Part shown: positions 34,290 through 44,030 of the stretch, one piece after another
How the letters are laid out: each line of letters starts with the position of its first letter
Numbering within the stretch: the first letter of the stretch is position 1
Program-made: the position numbers and the translations under genes
Origin: Bifidobacterium anseris
GTDB taxonomy: Bacteria; Actinomycetota; Actinomycetes; Actinomycetales; Bifidobacteriaceae
Assembly (NCBI RefSeq): GCF_002860345.1
Contig: NZ_NMYC01000002.1
Location: 60,057 to 124,056 of the forward strand
Direction of reading: 5' to 3'
DNA length: 64,000 nucleotides
Notes under the pieces: model-generated
Databases searched by the model: none
Seen by the model: the letters and a program-made list of their open reading frames with translations, nothing else
What the model was told of the DNA's origin: nothing

Positions 34290-34850
34290 TCACCGGTAGA
34301 TCGTGTGCCACAGGACGACCGATTTCGATTCCGCCTGCGCCGAGCGGTGGCTTGCGCCGGCCGCGAGCTGCCGCGTCTGTGGATGCAGCTGCCGCCGCCA
34401 GTGCCGTGCGCGCGAGGGACGGCGCACTTCGGTGATGTCGCCGTCCATGTCGGCGGTGAAGACGCTCACTGTCGTGTCGCTCAACCGCGCAATCTGCCGC
34501 CGCAGCTGCCGATTCTCCTCCTCGAGTTCGAGGATGCGTGCGATGCCGGTAAGGTTGATGCCGTCGCGTTGACTCATCGACTGCGCCTGCACGAGACGGT
34601 CAATGTCGCGCAACGAGTAGCGGCGTGCACCCCCTTCGGTGCGTTGGGGCACAATGAGGCCGGCACGGTCGTATTGACGCAGCGTCTGCGGGTGGATGCC
34701 CGCGAGTTCGGCGGCGCGTCCGACGCTGAAGACCGGCAGGTCGACGTCGAATCCGACGCGCGCCGCACCCTCGAGATTCGCCCGCTGCGCAACAATCGCC
34801 ATCGCGCACATCTCATACAGCCGGCGTTTCTGCTGGGAGACCCGCGTCAT
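34290..34850 (-). CDS. hspR: Heat-shock repressor HspR (MerR family)
   Basis: 186 residues, last gene of the dnaK operon; it starts 5 bases after the dnaJ stop. MerR-type winged helix: VFSVGRAAELAGIHPQTLRQYDRAGLI and RRYSLRDIDRLVQAQ (residues about 40-95), followed by the LELEEENRQLRRQIARL coiled coil. HspR binds HAIR inverted repeats and, with DnaK as co-repressor, shuts off dnaK. One such site lies at 38759-38779. The about 38-residue N-terminal extension before the HTH (MTRVSQQKRRLYEMCAMA...) is longer than in Streptomyces HspR; a later start is possible. Confidence 0.93.
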   Translation of the reverse strand: MTRVSQQKRRLYEMCAMAIVAQRANLEGAARVGFDVDLPVFSVGRAAELAGIHPQTLRQYDRAGLIVPQRTEGGARRYSLRDIDRLVQAQSMSQRDGINLTGIARILELEEENRQLRRQIARLSDTTVSVFTADMDGDITEVRRPSRARHWRRQLHPQTRQLAAGASHRSAQAESKSVVLWHTIYR

Positions 34851-34855
34851 GGCGC

Positions 34856-35902
34856 TCAGGCCTCCCGTTCTTCAGCGAGCTTATCGACGAAGTCTCCGCA
34901 TGCCTTGTCGAATTCCTTCGCGGCATGCTTTTCGCCGACGCCCGGATGTTCGGGGACGCGGATCTGCACGCGGCCGACGAGATCGCCGGTTTCGCGCTTC
35001 GTCTTGACGCCCTTGCCCTTGACGCGCACTTCGACGCCGCTCGAGGTGCCGGCGTGCAGCTTGAAGGTCACCGTCTCGCCGTCGAAGTCCTTCGCGTCGA
35101 TTTTGCCGCCGTCGACCGCCTGACCGACGGTGATTGGCAGATCCATGACGAGATCCACTCCGTCCATTGTGAACTTCGAGTCCGGCGTCACAGTGATCGT
35201 CAGATACATGTCGCCGTTCTTGCCGCCATGCACGCCCGGCTTGCCCTTGCCGGCGAGCTTGATCTTCTGCCCGTTCTTCACGCCTGCCGGGATGCGCGTC
35301 TTGAATTGCTTGCCGGCCGCCTTCAGCGAGACGGTCGCGCCCTTGACGGCCTGGCGGAAGGTCAGCGTGATCTTCGAGTTGAGGTCGGCGCCGTCCTCCG
35401 GAGCCGGCGTCGGGCGGTAGCCCGCGTAGGCACCGTCACCGTAGTCCTCATAGCCGTGGCCGCCGTAGCCGCCGTAGCCGCCAGCACCGCCGTTGCCGAA
35501 CATCGAGAAGATGTCGTCGAAGCCAGCGCCGCCGCCGTTCGTCGAGAAGCGGATGTGCGAGCCGCCGTTGCCGCCCGCGCCGCCGCCGAACATCGAGAAG
35601 ATGTCGTTGAGGTTCGACGCGTCGAAACCACCCGCGCCGCCGGCACCGCCGGCGAAACGCGCGCCGCCCGCGCCGAACTGGCGAATCGCGTCGTAGCGTT
35701 CACGCGATTCCTTGTCCTTGAGCACATCGTAGGCTTCGGAGATGTCCTTGAACTTCTCTTCGCCTTCCTTGGTCTTGTTGATGTCCGGATGGTATTTGCG
35801 TGCGAGCTTGCGGTACGCCTTCGTGATTTCGCTTTCCGTGGCGTCTTTGGAGACACCGAGGGTTTTGTAGAAATCCTTGTTCAGCCATTCGTTCTCAGCC
35901 AT
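34856..35902 (-). CDS. dnaJ: Chaperone DnaJ, zinc-finger-less type
   Basis: 348 residues; ATG 35902 follows GAAAGGAGG. The J domain is residues about 9-72 with the HPD motif in KYHPDINK. A long Gly/Phe/Asn-rich linker (about 85-175; [39 protein letters not shown]) and two beta-barrel client-binding domains ([34 protein letters not shown]) follow. The CxxCxGxG zinc repeats are absent and there are no cysteines in the middle region, so it is a class II, CbpA-like DnaJ, as usual for the dnaK-linked copy in this group. It stimulates DnaK ATPase and delivers clients. Confidence 0.94.
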   Translation of the reverse strand: MAENEWLNKDFYKTLGVSKDATESEITKAYRKLARKYHPDINKTKEGEEKFKDISEAYDVLKDKESRERYDAIRQFGAGGARFAGGAGGAGGFDASNLNDIFSMFGGGAGGNGGSHIRFSTNGGGAGFDDIFSMFGNGGAGGYGGYGGHGYEDYGDGAYAGYRPTPAPEDGADLNSKITLTFRQAVKGATVSLKAAGKQFKTRIPAGVKNGQKIKLAGKGKPGVHGGKNGDMYLTITVTPDSKFTMDGVDLVMDLPITVGQAVDGGKIDAKDFDGETVTFKLHAGTSSGVEVRVKGKGVKTKRETGDLVGRVQIRVPEHPGVGEKHAAKEFDKACGDFVDKLAEEREA

Positions 35903-36106
35903 GTTGTGCCTCCTTTCGAGGTGTTGCTGAATCCGTGCGCGGCGGGCGACCCTTCCTGCCGGCCGCGTGCCGCGCACCTGAAATAACGTCTTATCTCTCA
36001 CCGAGCGCGAGCGACGTCCGTTGACGCCGCCGCCCTTCGGCACAGCGCACAGGAGGCCGTGGACCGCACACGATTGTGGTCCACGGCCTCCTCATGCGTC
36101 ACCGTG

Positions 36107-36799
36107 TCAGTTCTGCGGCGATGCCACGACCACGCGGGCCGCGCGAATCACGCGATCGCCGATGCGGTAGCCGGCCTCCACGACCGTATCCACGGTCGCC
36201 TTTTCGGCATCCGGATCCGGCTTGTGCAGCACGGCCTCATGCTTCGTCGGGTCGAAGTCCTCGCCTTTGACGCCGAACTTCTCCACGCCGAACTTCTCGA
36301 AGGTCTTGTCGAGCTTCGCGGCGACCGCCTTGAACGAATCGTCCATCTCGCCGTGTTCGCGGATGCGATCGATATCGTCAAGCGCGGGCAGTTCGGCTGT
36401 CAGCACATCGATGATGCCCTGCTGGCGCGCCCGATCCATGTCCTTGCGCGTGCGGTTGCGGTAGTTGATGAACTCCGCGCGCTCACGCTGGAGCGCTTCA
36501 AGATATTCAGCCGCCTCCTTCTTGGCCTGGCCAAGCGGAGTGAGCTTGCCGTCTTCGGAATCAGCCTGCGGCGTCTCCTGCTGAGCCGCTTCGGCCGCTT
36601 CCTGCGCCGGGGACGGCGTGGACTGCGCCGCGCCGTCCTGTGCTCCGTCGTTCACGTCCGCATCGGCGGGCTGCTGCTCGGCGGCAGCGTCGCGCTCGAT
36701 GTCGTCCATGAGCTGGGAGCCGGGGTCGGCCTGCCCGTTCGCCAGTTCGTCGGCGTCGGGCAGGTCATCGAGGTAATCGTCCTTGTTGAACTCGGACAT
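36107..36799 (-). CDS. grpE: Nucleotide exchange factor GrpE
   Basis: 230 residues. The ATG overlaps the dnaK stop (TAATG), so translation is coupled. About 100 acidic, low-complexity residues come first (AAEQQPADADVNDGAQDG). The GrpE coiled coil is PLGQAKKEAAEYLEALQRERAEFINYRNR, with the beta-domain at the end (DPTKHEAVLHKPDPDAEKATVDTVVEAGYRIGDRVIRAARV). It releases ADP from DnaK. The long acidic N-terminus is typical of actinobacterial GrpE. Confidence 0.95.
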   Translation of the reverse strand: MSEFNKDDYLDDLPDADELANGQADPGSQLMDDIERDAAAEQQPADADVNDGAQDGAAQSTPSPAQEAAEAAQQETPQADSEDGKLTPLGQAKKEAAEYLEALQRERAEFINYRNRTRKDMDRARQQGIIDVLTAELPALDDIDRIREHGEMDDSFKAVAAKLDKTFEKFGVEKFGVKGEDFDPTKHEAVLHKPDPDAEKATVDTVVEAGYRIGDRVIRAARVVVASPQN

Positions 36800-38661
36800 T
36801 ACTTGTTGTCCTTGTCGCCTTCGTCGTCAACGACTTCGGCGTCCACGACGTCGTCGTCACCGGAGTTCGGCGCGCTCTGCTCGCCGGCCGGAGCGCCTTC
36901 GGCGCCCTGCTGCGCGTACAGCGCCTGACCGATCTTCTGCGCGGCGGTCATCAGCTTCTCCTGATCCGACTTGATCTTCTCGATGTCGTCGCCCTTGAGC
37001 GCGTCCTTGAGTTCGTTGACCGCGTCGGTGACTTCCTTGGCCACATCGTCGGAGAGCTTGTCCTTGTTGTCGTTGACGAGTTTCTCGGTCTGATAGGCGA
37101 AGGCTTCGGCCTGGTTGCGGGTCTCGGCCTCTTCCTTGCGCTTCTTGTCGTCGGCCTCGTGGGCTTCGGCGTCGCGCACCATGCGGTCGATCTCGTCCTT
37201 CGGCAGCGCGGAGCCGCCGGTGATCGTCATCGACTGTTCCTTGCCGGTGCCCTTGTCCTTCGCGGAGACGTGGACGATGCCGTTCGCGTCGATGTCGAAA
37301 GTGACTTCGATCTGCGGGACGCCACGCGGAGCCGGGGCGATGCCGGTCAGTTCGAAGGTGCCGAGCGGCTTGTTGTCGCGAGCGAATTCACGCTCGCCCT
37401 GATAGACCTGAATCAACACGGACGGCTGGTTGTCCTCGGCCGTCGAGAAGATCTCGGAACGCTTCGCCGGGATGGCGGTGTTGCGCTCAATGAGCTTCGT
37501 CATGATGCCACCCTTCGTCTCGATGCCGAGCGAAAGCGGGGTCACGTCGATGAGCAGGACGTCCTTGCGGTCGCCCTTGATGACGCCGGACTGGACGGCC
37601 GCGCCAATCGCGACGACCTCATCCGGGTTGACCGACTGATTCGGTTCCTTGCCGCCGTCGAGCTCCTTGACGAGTTCCTTGACAGCCGGCATACGGGTCG
37701 AACCACCGACGAGCACGACGTGGTCGATCTGCGAGACGGAGATGCCTGCGTCGGCGAGCACGTTGTTGAACGGCGTGCGGCAACGATCGAGCAGATCCTT
37801 CGTCATTTCCTCGAAGTGGGCGCGGGTGAGCGTCTCGTCGAGGTGCACCGGGGTGCCGTCAGGGGTCATTGCGAGGTACTGCATGTTGATCGTCGTGGAC
37901 ATCGACGAAGACAGCTCCTTCTTCGCCTGCTCAGCGGCTTCCTTGAGACGCTGCAGCGCGATCTTGTCCTTGCTCAGGTCGACGCCGTACTTGTCCTTGA
38001 CACCCTTGACGAGCCAGTCGATGATGCGCTGATCCCAGTCGTCGCCACCGAGGTGGTTGTCGCCCGAGGTCGCCTGGACCTGAATCGTCGAGAAGCCGTC
38101 GTCGTCCTTGCCGATCTCGAGCAGCGAGACATCGAAGGTGCCGCCACCGAGGTCGAAGACGAGGATGCGTTCGTCTTCCTTGCCCTTTTCAAGGCCGTAC
38201 GCGAGCGCGGCCGCCGTCGGCTCGTTGATGATGCGCAGGACGTTGAGTCCGGCGATCGTGCCGGCGTCCTTCGTCGCCTGACGCTGTGCGTCGTTGAAGT
38301 ACGCAGGGCAGGTGATGACCGCGTCGGTCACCGGCTCGCCCAGATAGGCTTCGGCGTCGCGCTTGAGCTTCATCAGGATCTGCGCGGAGATCTCCTGCGG
38401 CGTCCACTTCTTGCCGTCGATGTCGACGGTCCAGTCGGTGCCCATGTGGCGCTTGACCGAGCTGATCGTGCGGTCGACGTTGGTGACCGCCTGACGCTTG
38501 GCGACTTCGCCGACGAGGATTTCGCCGGACTTGCTGAAGGCGACGACCGACGGGGTCGTGCGCGAACCTTCGGCGTTCACGATGACGGTGGGCTCGCCAC
38601 CTTCCAGCGTCGCGATGCAGGAATTGGTGGTACCCAGATCAATACCAACTGCGCGTCCCAT
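36799..38661 (-). CDS. dnaK: Molecular chaperone DnaK (Hsp70)
   Basis: 620 residues. I chose ATG 38661 ([20 protein letters not shown]) because AAAGGAG is 7 bases upstream; ATG 38667 would be too close to it. ATPase domain signatures are [25 protein letters not shown] and [17 protein letters not shown]. The interdomain linker [16 protein letters not shown] leads into the substrate-binding domain and helical lid, and the tail ends [16 protein letters not shown]. It is the first gene of dnaK-grpE-dnaJ-hspR. The promoter and HAIR operator are at 38759-38792. Confidence 0.97.
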   Translation of the reverse strand: MGRAVGIDLGTTNSCIATLEGGEPTVIVNAEGSRTTPSVVAFSKSGEILVGEVAKRQAVTNVDRTISSVKRHMGTDWTVDIDGKKWTPQEISAQILMKLKRDAEAYLGEPVTDAVITCPAYFNDAQRQATKDAGTIAGLNVLRIINEPTAAALAYGLEKGKEDERILVFDLGGGTFDVSLLEIGKDDDGFSTIQVQATSGDNHLGGDDWDQRIIDWLVKGVKDKYGVDLSKDKIALQRLKEAAEQAKKELSSSMSTTINMQYLAMTPDGTPVHLDETLTRAHFEEMTKDLLDRCRTPFNNVLADAGISVSQIDHVVLVGGSTRMPAVKELVKELDGGKEPNQSVNPDEVVAIGAAVQSGVIKGDRKDVLLIDVTPLSLGIETKGGIMTKLIERNTAIPAKRSEIFSTAEDNQPSVLIQVYQGEREFARDNKPLGTFELTGIAPAPRGVPQIEVTFDIDANGIVHVSAKDKGTGKEQSMTITGGSALPKDEIDRMVRDAEAHEADDKKRKEEAETRNQAEAFAYQTEKLVNDNKDKLSDDVAKEVTDAVNELKDALKGDDIEKIKSDQEKLMTAAQKIGQALYAQQGAEGAPAGEQSAPNSGDDDVVDAEVVDDEGDKDNK

Positions 38662-38758
38662 ACTCATTCTCCTTTGTTTGGTTCGCTACTTGTTACGTTC
38701 TTGCTCGAGTTCCGTCCGGCGGCGGTCCTGTGGACCGGCCTTCCTGAACCATCCGAAA

Positions 38759-38779
38759 CTTGAGCCTACATCACTCAAC
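38759..38779. promoter_or_regulatory. HAIR element (HspR operator)
   Basis: CTTGAGC-N7-ACTCAAC matches the HAIR consensus CTTGAGT-N7-ACTCAAG at 12 of 14 positions and overlaps the dnaK -10 region. Confidence 0.88.
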
Positions 38780-38792
38780 TATTTTCTGTCAA
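38763..38792 (-). promoter_or_regulatory. dnaK promoter
   Basis: Minus-strand TTGACA (38792-38787), 18-base spacer, TAGGCT (38768-38763), about 100 bases before the start. The HAIR element covers the -10 box and spacer, so HspR binding would block it. Confidence 0.65.
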
Positions 38793-39199
38793 CCGTTATT
38801 CCCACTGCGGAAGTTTTTTCTGAAGATTTCTCGCACACGCCGGAAAACCGCCGTTTTCCGGCGGTTTTCAGACATCAGGAAGGTGTATTTCAGCAAACCA
38901 TCAGCTTGCAGTGGGTGAACGCCCCCCCCCCGCAAGATCAAGCACTGTTCACCAACAGAACGAGACGCAACGGGACACAACCAGCCTGCAACCAACCCCA
39001 CCGCACATACGACGGGGCGGCCATGCCCACCGACATGGCCGCCCCGTCTTCCCTCCGCCCCTGGTCCTCACCATCGGACGATGCGAAGTCTTCTGTCGTA
39101 GTCGCTACGAACTTCTGATCTTCCGCTCCCTCTCACCTGAGCTCAGCCAAGCTGCGTATCTGCACTCCCCGCAACCCGCAACGGCCAACAGCTCACCGC
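38793..39199. other. Intergenic region between dnaK and a LacI gene
   Basis: No gene is supported. Contents: a small hairpin-rich stretch near 38838-38867, a run of ten C residues at 38922-38931, and a 15-bp-arm hairpin at 39011-39048 in the tail of the LacI gene's downstream region. Confidence 0.5.
39011..39048. terminator. Hairpin downstream of the LacI gene
   Basis: Perfect 15-base arms, 39011-39025 and 39034-39048, with an 8-base loop. The T-tract is weak on both strands. Confidence 0.5.
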
Positions 39200-40240
39200 T
39201 CAGCGTTCGAGCGGCGCCTCCGGATCAAGCCGCGCGTCGGTGCCGCGCAGGATCAGCTTCGGCTCAATCGTCGAATGCGGTTCGAGCAATTCCTCGCCGG
39301 CAAGCAGCTGCAGGCACTTGCGTGCCGCCGCCGCGCCCATCGCGAAGGGGTCCTGCCGCATCGTCGTCAGATCGATCGTATCCGCGTAGGACGAGTCGTC
39401 GAAGCCGATGATCGAATAGTCGCGCGGCGTGCGGTAGCCGTGCCGCTGCAGCTTGAGCACGAGCGGGATCGCCATCATGTCCATCTGGCAGCAGATCGCG
39501 TCCGGGAACGTCTCCTCGGAGAGCACGGCCGCGAGCGCCGCGTCGGCGAAGTCGTGCCCGCGCGGCACCGACAGCACCTTCCAGTCGATGTCGTGCGTCT
39601 TCTGCGCGGCCTCGCATGCACGGATGAAGCCGCGTCCCCTCGCGTCGATCGACGATTCGAGCGATTCCTCGGCCGCCGAACATGTGTAGACGATGCGGCG
39701 ATGCCCGAGGTTGATCATGTGCTGCGCCGCGCGGTACATGCCCTGTTCGTCGTCGATGCTGATCGTTGCGTCGAAGGTGTCGACGTTCGGCGTGTTGATG
39801 CCGATGATCGGCACGCGCGTGCGCCGCAGCTGCTCGACCTCTTCCGGCTCTATCGCGAAGGATGCGACGAACACGGCGTCGACGTTGCGCAGCACCGGCA
39901 TGTCGTGGAAGAACTGCGTGCGCGTGCGCGCGTCGTCGATGTGCTGGAACAGCGAGATATCGTATCCCTCTTTGTGCAGCACCGAGTTGACGCCAGCGAA
40001 GACTTCGACGTTGAACCAGCTGGTGATCTCCTGATTCATCAGCAGCGCGACGCGGAAGGTCTGTCCGGACTTGAGTGCCGTAGCTGAACGCGAGATGTTG
40101 AAATCGAGTTTCGCAGCGGCGCTCATGACCTTCTCACGTGTGCGTTCGGACACGAGCTCGGGTCTGGTGAACGCACGTGAGACGGTGGAGATAGACACTC
40201 CCGCAAGCTGCGCGACTTCGCGGATTCCTTGCTTCTGCAC
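39200..40240 (-). CDS. LacI family transcriptional regulator (maltodextrin island, first)
   Basis: 346 residues. The HTH starts at once (GIREVAQLAGVSISTVSRAF, residues 5-24), then the hinge with LDFNISRSATALKSG. The sensor domain contains DAVFVASFAIEPEEVEQL, GINTPNVDTFDATISIDDEQG and IIGFDDSSYADTIDLTTMRQDP. It is about as similar in pattern to the second LacI at 55748 (both have VSISTVSR(A/S)FTRPELVS and FN/FS-SRSA-ALK(S/T)G), so the two are paralogues that may recognise related operators. MalR-type control of the neighbouring pullulanase-malEFG genes is likely. Confidence 0.93.
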   Translation of the reverse strand: MQKQGIREVAQLAGVSISTVSRAFTRPELVSERTREKVMSAAAKLDFNISRSATALKSGQTFRVALLMNQEITSWFNVEVFAGVNSVLHKEGYDISLFQHIDDARTRTQFFHDMPVLRNVDAVFVASFAIEPEEVEQLRRTRVPIIGINTPNVDTFDATISIDDEQGMYRAAQHMINLGHRRIVYTCSAAEESLESSIDARGRGFIRACEAAQKTHDIDWKVLSVPRGHDFADAALAAVLSEETFPDAICCQMDMMAIPLVLKLQRHGYRTPRDYSIIGFDDSSYADTIDLTTMRQDPFAMGAAAARKCLQLLAGEELLEPHSTIEPKLILRGTDARLDPEAPLER

Positions 40241-40331
40241 GATGTGCCCCTTTACTTGACGTGAACTGTACTTTCCGTTGTTGTTCTCTGTAGATTGACT
40301 GCCCAGTATGAACTGTCTGCCATTGACTTGC

Positions 40332-41096
40332 TCAGTGCACGACGATCAGTCCGCACACGAGCAGCATAAGCGGATAGACCGCATAGAACGCCCACTTCGT
40401 CCATGTGTGCCGATAACCGATCTCATCGTTGCGATAGTGGAGGAACGCGACGCCGATGCCCGGCGTGATGAAGCACATGGCGCCGAGCAGCGCCGCCGTG
40501 AACATCATCGTGTTCTCACGCGCGTGCAGATAGTAGAAGATGAGCGCCATGCCGAGCGTGACCATGCCGATGTTGAGAGTCACCTGCGATTGGCCGACTT
40601 TGAACAGCCAGTCCCACAGCAGCCCGACGAGGACGACGACGACGCTGAGTGTGATGCGCAATCCTTTGCCGTAGTCCTGCAGCACTTCGAGCAGCACGAG
40701 CACGATCAGCGCGATGACGAGGCCGAACACCGGGTTCTGCGAACGCATATCGAAGAAAGTGCCGAAGGTGACCATGTCGTAGGGCACCTCGCTGACGAGC
40801 GCGAGCACGAGCAGCTGCACGCCGTAACGCAACCAGCTGTGCGTATGGTCGAAGCCGGTGTACAGCAGCCATGCGTAGATCGGTATCGCGACCCAGGAGA
40901 CGGCTTCGCACAGCACCGACGCGGTGAGGGATGCCATGTTCTCAGCCGTGGGCGCCCCGAGCAGCATCGGCATCACCGTGACACTCGCCGCCGAAAGGAA
41001 CAGCAGCACGTCACCGATGACCTTGAGCTTGAACCTCGACAGCCCCCGATGCTTGCGTTTCTTTTCGTCCAGATACCGTGTGTATTCGTCCACCAT
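40332..41096 (-). CDS. TraX-like integral membrane protein
   Basis: 254 residues with about seven hydrophobic segments, TraX family (PF05857 type). The charged N-terminus (DEYTRYLDEKKRKHRG) is followed by FKLKVIGDVLLFLSAASVTVMPML. The family core includes YTGFDHTHSWLRYGVQLLVLALVSEVPYDMVTFG, and the protein ends with the YHTxTKW-like segment IGYRHTWTKWAFYAVYPLMLL. F-plasmid TraX acetylates pilin, and homologues are often chromosomal with unknown function. Here it sits between a LacI gene and a HAD hydrolase, all minus strand. ATG 41096 has a weak ribosome-binding site. Confidence 0.85.
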   Translation of the reverse strand: MVDEYTRYLDEKKRKHRGLSRFKLKVIGDVLLFLSAASVTVMPMLLGAPTAENMASLTASVLCEAVSWVAIPIYAWLLYTGFDHTHSWLRYGVQLLVLALVSEVPYDMVTFGTFFDMRSQNPVFGLVIALIVLVLLEVLQDYGKGLRITLSVVVVLVGLLWDWLFKVGQSQVTLNIGMVTLGMALIFYYLHARENTMMFTAALLGAMCFITPGIGVAFLHYRNDEIGYRHTWTKWAFYAVYPLMLLVCGLIVVH

Positions 41097-41129
41097 AGTG
41101 TTTCGTCCGTTCCGTCGCCTGTGCGACGC

Positions 41130-41951
41130 TCAGTCCTTCACCTGTCCGCCGTCGTCCGTTCCGACGCTGGGCGAGGTCGCCGCGTCCTGCGCGTGCGACG
41201 CGGCCCACGTCTCGTCGGCGCCGTGGATGAAGGCGAGCAGCCCGTCGTAGTCGGCCCCCTTAAGCGAGATGGCCGCCTGCGGCACGGTGGCGCCGCCGGT
41301 GTTGTCGTCGGTGTGCAGATAGGCGGCGTCGATACCACATGCGACGGCACCGAAAATATCACTGTTCTCGTCGTTGCCGACCATGAGCGCACGTTCCGGC
41401 TCGACGCCCGCACGCATGAGCGCGCGGCGGAAGATCTCGAACGACGGTTTGCGCACGCCTTCGTCGCTCGAGATGATGATGTCGTCGAACATCTCGTCGA
41501 GTCCGAGCAACGCGAGCTCCGGCCTCGTGTAGCACGCCTGCGCGTTGCTGACGAGGATGACGGTGCGGCCTTCGTCGTGCAGCCGGTCGAGCAGTTCGGT
41601 CGCGCCGGAGAACAGCCGCAGCTTCGTCGTGCTCGCGCGGCGGAAGGTCCACGCGGCGGCACGTGCCTGCTCGGGCGTGGCGTCGATCCAGCATGCGTCG
41701 AGCAGGCCGCGGTATGCAGGCAGCAGATCCGGTTCGAACCATTCGCGCTGGTCGCGCATCGCGTTCGCCCGCGCACGTTCGCGGACGAACTGTGCACGCA
41801 GCTGCTTGTTCGTCGTGAATTCGGCGCCTTCGCGGTATAGTGCGCACCGCAGCGCCGTCCACGGCCCCTCGGCCTGCTCATCCGTGTGGATGTCGACGAG
41901 CGTGCCGTACAGGTCGAAGAACACTGCCTGATACTTAAGTGCCGTTGTCAT
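41130..41951 (-). CDS. HAD-superfamily hydrolase (HAD-IA)
   Basis: 273 residues. ATG 41951 (MTTALKYQAVFFDLYGTLVD) lies downstream of GGAAAGGAAACGGAAC; the frame is open further up but nonsense. HAD motif I FFDLYGTLVD (note Tyr in place of the common Asp at motif position 3), motif II TVILVSNAQ, motif III Lys in VRKPSFEIFRRAL and motif IV GNDENSDIFGAVACG. A helical cap (about residues 20-130) is present. It is a phosphatase of unknown substrate, downstream of pullulanase on the same strand (28 bases). A role in phosphosugar clearance is possible. Confidence 0.88.
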   Translation of the reverse strand: MTTALKYQAVFFDLYGTLVDIHTDEQAEGPWTALRCALYREGAEFTTNKQLRAQFVRERARANAMRDQREWFEPDLLPAYRGLLDACWIDATPEQARAAAWTFRRASTTKLRLFSGATELLDRLHDEGRTVILVSNAQACYTRPELALLGLDEMFDDIIISSDEGVRKPSFEIFRRALMRAGVEPERALMVGNDENSDIFGAVACGIDAAYLHTDDNTGGATVPQAAISLKGADYDGLLAFIHGADETWAASHAQDAATSPSVGTDDGGQVKD

Positions 41952-41979
41952 CGATGTTCCGTTTCCTTTCCAGCGTCGT

Positions 41980-44028
41980 TCAGCGCGTGTCGCCACCCGT
42001 TTCGAGTCGCCAGACGCGCAGCGAGCGCGCCGGCATCGGCATGCGGCCGTCGGTCGACTCGCTGTGGCGCGGATCGGGCATGCCATCCCGCGTCGTCGAA
42101 TCGAGCACGCAGACCCACCGTGGCTGCGACGCTTCGTCGTCCGTGCCGGCGACCATCGGCAGTTCGTCGTGGGCGTCGTCGGCGTAGGCGTGCGTGAGTT
42201 TCTCGGCTGCGAGCGTGTGGTCGTCGTGATCCGGATTGATCGTCACGGCCGTGTCGTGCATCCGGTAGGCGACGGCGTTGCCCGGCGCGTCGACGGCGAT
42301 GTGCTCGGCGTTGAACCAGTCGGGGTTTGCACGGCGCAGCGCGATGAGGCGACGGTAGTAGTCGCGCAGTTCGCTCATGCCCCAGGCGCGCCGCCAATCC
42401 ACTTCGTTGACTTCCTTGCCGGAGTCGAAGGAATTGTCGTTGCCGTGCTTCGTCTTGCCGAACTCCTCGCCGGCGAGCATGAACGGGATGCCGGCGGCCG
42501 TGTAGATGATGCCCGCGGCGAGTTTGTTCGCCTCGAGCACGGCCGTCGTGGGCGCGCATGGCTCGGCGTCGAAGATCGCGTCGATTCGTGCGTCGCCTTC
42601 GAACATGCTCATCGTCAGCTTGTCCCACAGCGTGAGGTCGTCGTGGGCGCTCACGTACTGGATGATCTGCCCAGCTTCGCCTTCGTTCGTCTCCGGCGCA
42701 CGCCACGCGTCCACGCCCAGCTCGATGAGCGGCTTGTTCGCCTTAGCGTCGCCGTTCACGTAGCCTTTGCGCTCCATGTAGAAGACGTGGCCCTTGATCG
42801 CGTCGCGCGTGCGGTCGCAGAAGTGGCCGATGCGCGTATTGAGGAAGCGCAGACCCTCCTTGTCGGCGAGTTCAGTGCCCGGCAGCGTATTCGTCGGGCC
42901 GGCCGCCCATGGTTCGCCGTACATCAGGATCGATTCACCTCCGGGCAGACGGTCGAGCGATGCGCGCACCGTGTTCATCGTCTGCACGTCAATGAGGCCC
43001 ATCAGATCGAAGCGGAAGCCGTCGAGATGGTATTCGCGTGCCCAGTACGTGACCGATTCGACGATGAATCTGCGGAACATCGCGCGTTCGGTCTGCATGT
43101 CGTCGCCGCATCCAGAGCCGTTCGCCAACGTGCCGTCGCCGTTGCGGCGCAGGTAGTATCCCGGCACCGTGCGCTCGAACCAGTTGTCGGCCGAGTACAT
43201 GTGGTTGTAGACGACGTCCATGATGACCTTGATGCCGTTGGCGTGCAGCGACTGGATCATCCGCTTGCATTCGGTGATGCGGTTCGCGCCGTCGTAGGGG
43301 TCGGTCGAGAACGATCCTTCCGGCACGTTGTAGTTGAGCGGATCGTATCCCCAATTGAACTGGGACGCGTCGCGCTCGTCGACGGAACCGTAGTCGTAGA
43401 ACGGCAGCAGCTGCACGGCGGTCACGCCAAGGTCGCGCAGATAGCTCACGCAGGTCGGGTGTTCGCCGTCGCCGTCGAGCGTCGTGTCGTCGTCGGTGAA
43501 CGCGAGATACTTGCCCCGGTGCTCCTTGGGAACACCGCTGTGCGGGTTGTTGCTGAAGCTGCCAACGTGCGCCTCCCAGACCATCGTCTCCGAGGTCGGC
43601 GTGCTCGGCCGCTCGTCTTCATTCCATCCCTCGGGATCGGTGCGCGCAAGGTCGATGACCATGCTGCGCCGGCCGTTGACACCAGCCGCACGCGCCCAGG
43701 GGTCGGCCGAACGGCGCGTGACGCCGTCGTCGAATTCGAGCAGATAGTCGTAGTAGACGCCATCGAGGTTCCGCGGGAAGTTCGCGGTCCATGCGCCATC
43801 GGACTGCTTCGTCATCGTCACGGTTTCGATGAGCATGTCATCAGACTGCTCGGAGGAACCGCAGGTGAACAAACGCAGCGTCACAGTACGCGCCGATGGT
43901 GCCCAGAGAGCGAACTGGGTGCCGGATTCGCAAACCTCGGCACCCAGTGCGCGTTCCAGGCAAAGCGGGAACGGTTCTGCGACACCCGGCTCCAACCCTT
44001 CGGAAAGGGGCTCGAATGCCTGAATCAT
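41980..44028 (-). CDS. pulA: Type I pullulanase (GH13_14)
   Basis: 682 residues, no signal peptide, so it acts inside the cell on imported branched maltodextrins (alpha-1,6 debranching). ATG 44028 (MIQAFEPLSEGLEPG) is 2 bases after the MalG stop and follows AAAGG. N-terminal CBM48-like beta-sandwich (TQFALWAPSARTVTLRLF), then the pullulanase marker NWGYDPLNYNVPEGSFS. GH13 catalytic residues are Asp341 in DGFRFDLMGL (nucleophile), Glu372 in MYGEPW (acid/base) and Asp463 in SAHDDLTLWD. It is shorter than most secreted pullulanases. Translational coupling to malGF supports a maltodextrin uptake-and-debranching operon. Confidence 0.94.
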   Translation of the reverse strand: MIQAFEPLSEGLEPGVAEPFPLCLERALGAEVCESGTQFALWAPSARTVTLRLFTCGSSEQSDDMLIETVTMTKQSDGAWTANFPRNLDGVYYDYLLEFDDGVTRRSADPWARAAGVNGRRSMVIDLARTDPEGWNEDERPSTPTSETMVWEAHVGSFSNNPHSGVPKEHRGKYLAFTDDDTTLDGDGEHPTCVSYLRDLGVTAVQLLPFYDYGSVDERDASQFNWGYDPLNYNVPEGSFSTDPYDGANRITECKRMIQSLHANGIKVIMDVVYNHMYSADNWFERTVPGYYLRRNGDGTLANGSGCGDDMQTERAMFRRFIVESVTYWAREYHLDGFRFDLMGLIDVQTMNTVRASLDRLPGGESILMYGEPWAAGPTNTLPGTELADKEGLRFLNTRIGHFCDRTRDAIKGHVFYMERKGYVNGDAKANKPLIELGVDAWRAPETNEGEAGQIIQYVSAHDDLTLWDKLTMSMFEGDARIDAIFDAEPCAPTTAVLEANKLAAGIIYTAAGIPFMLAGEEFGKTKHGNDNSFDSGKEVNEVDWRRAWGMSELRDYYRRLIALRRANPDWFNAEHIAVDAPGNAVAYRMHDTAVTINPDHDDHTLAAEKLTHAYADDAHDELPMVAGTDDEASQPRWVCVLDSTTRDGMPDPRHSESTDGRMPMPARSLRVWRLETGGDTR

Positions 44029-44030
44029 GA

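Noticed and set aside
34856-35902. DnaJ read as damaged because it lacks the zinc finger
   Set aside because: Length and both beta-domains are complete; it is the class II type.
37159-38763. 534-codon plus-strand frame opposite dnaK
   Set aside because: A well-known type of antisense frame over dnaK; low-complexity translation.
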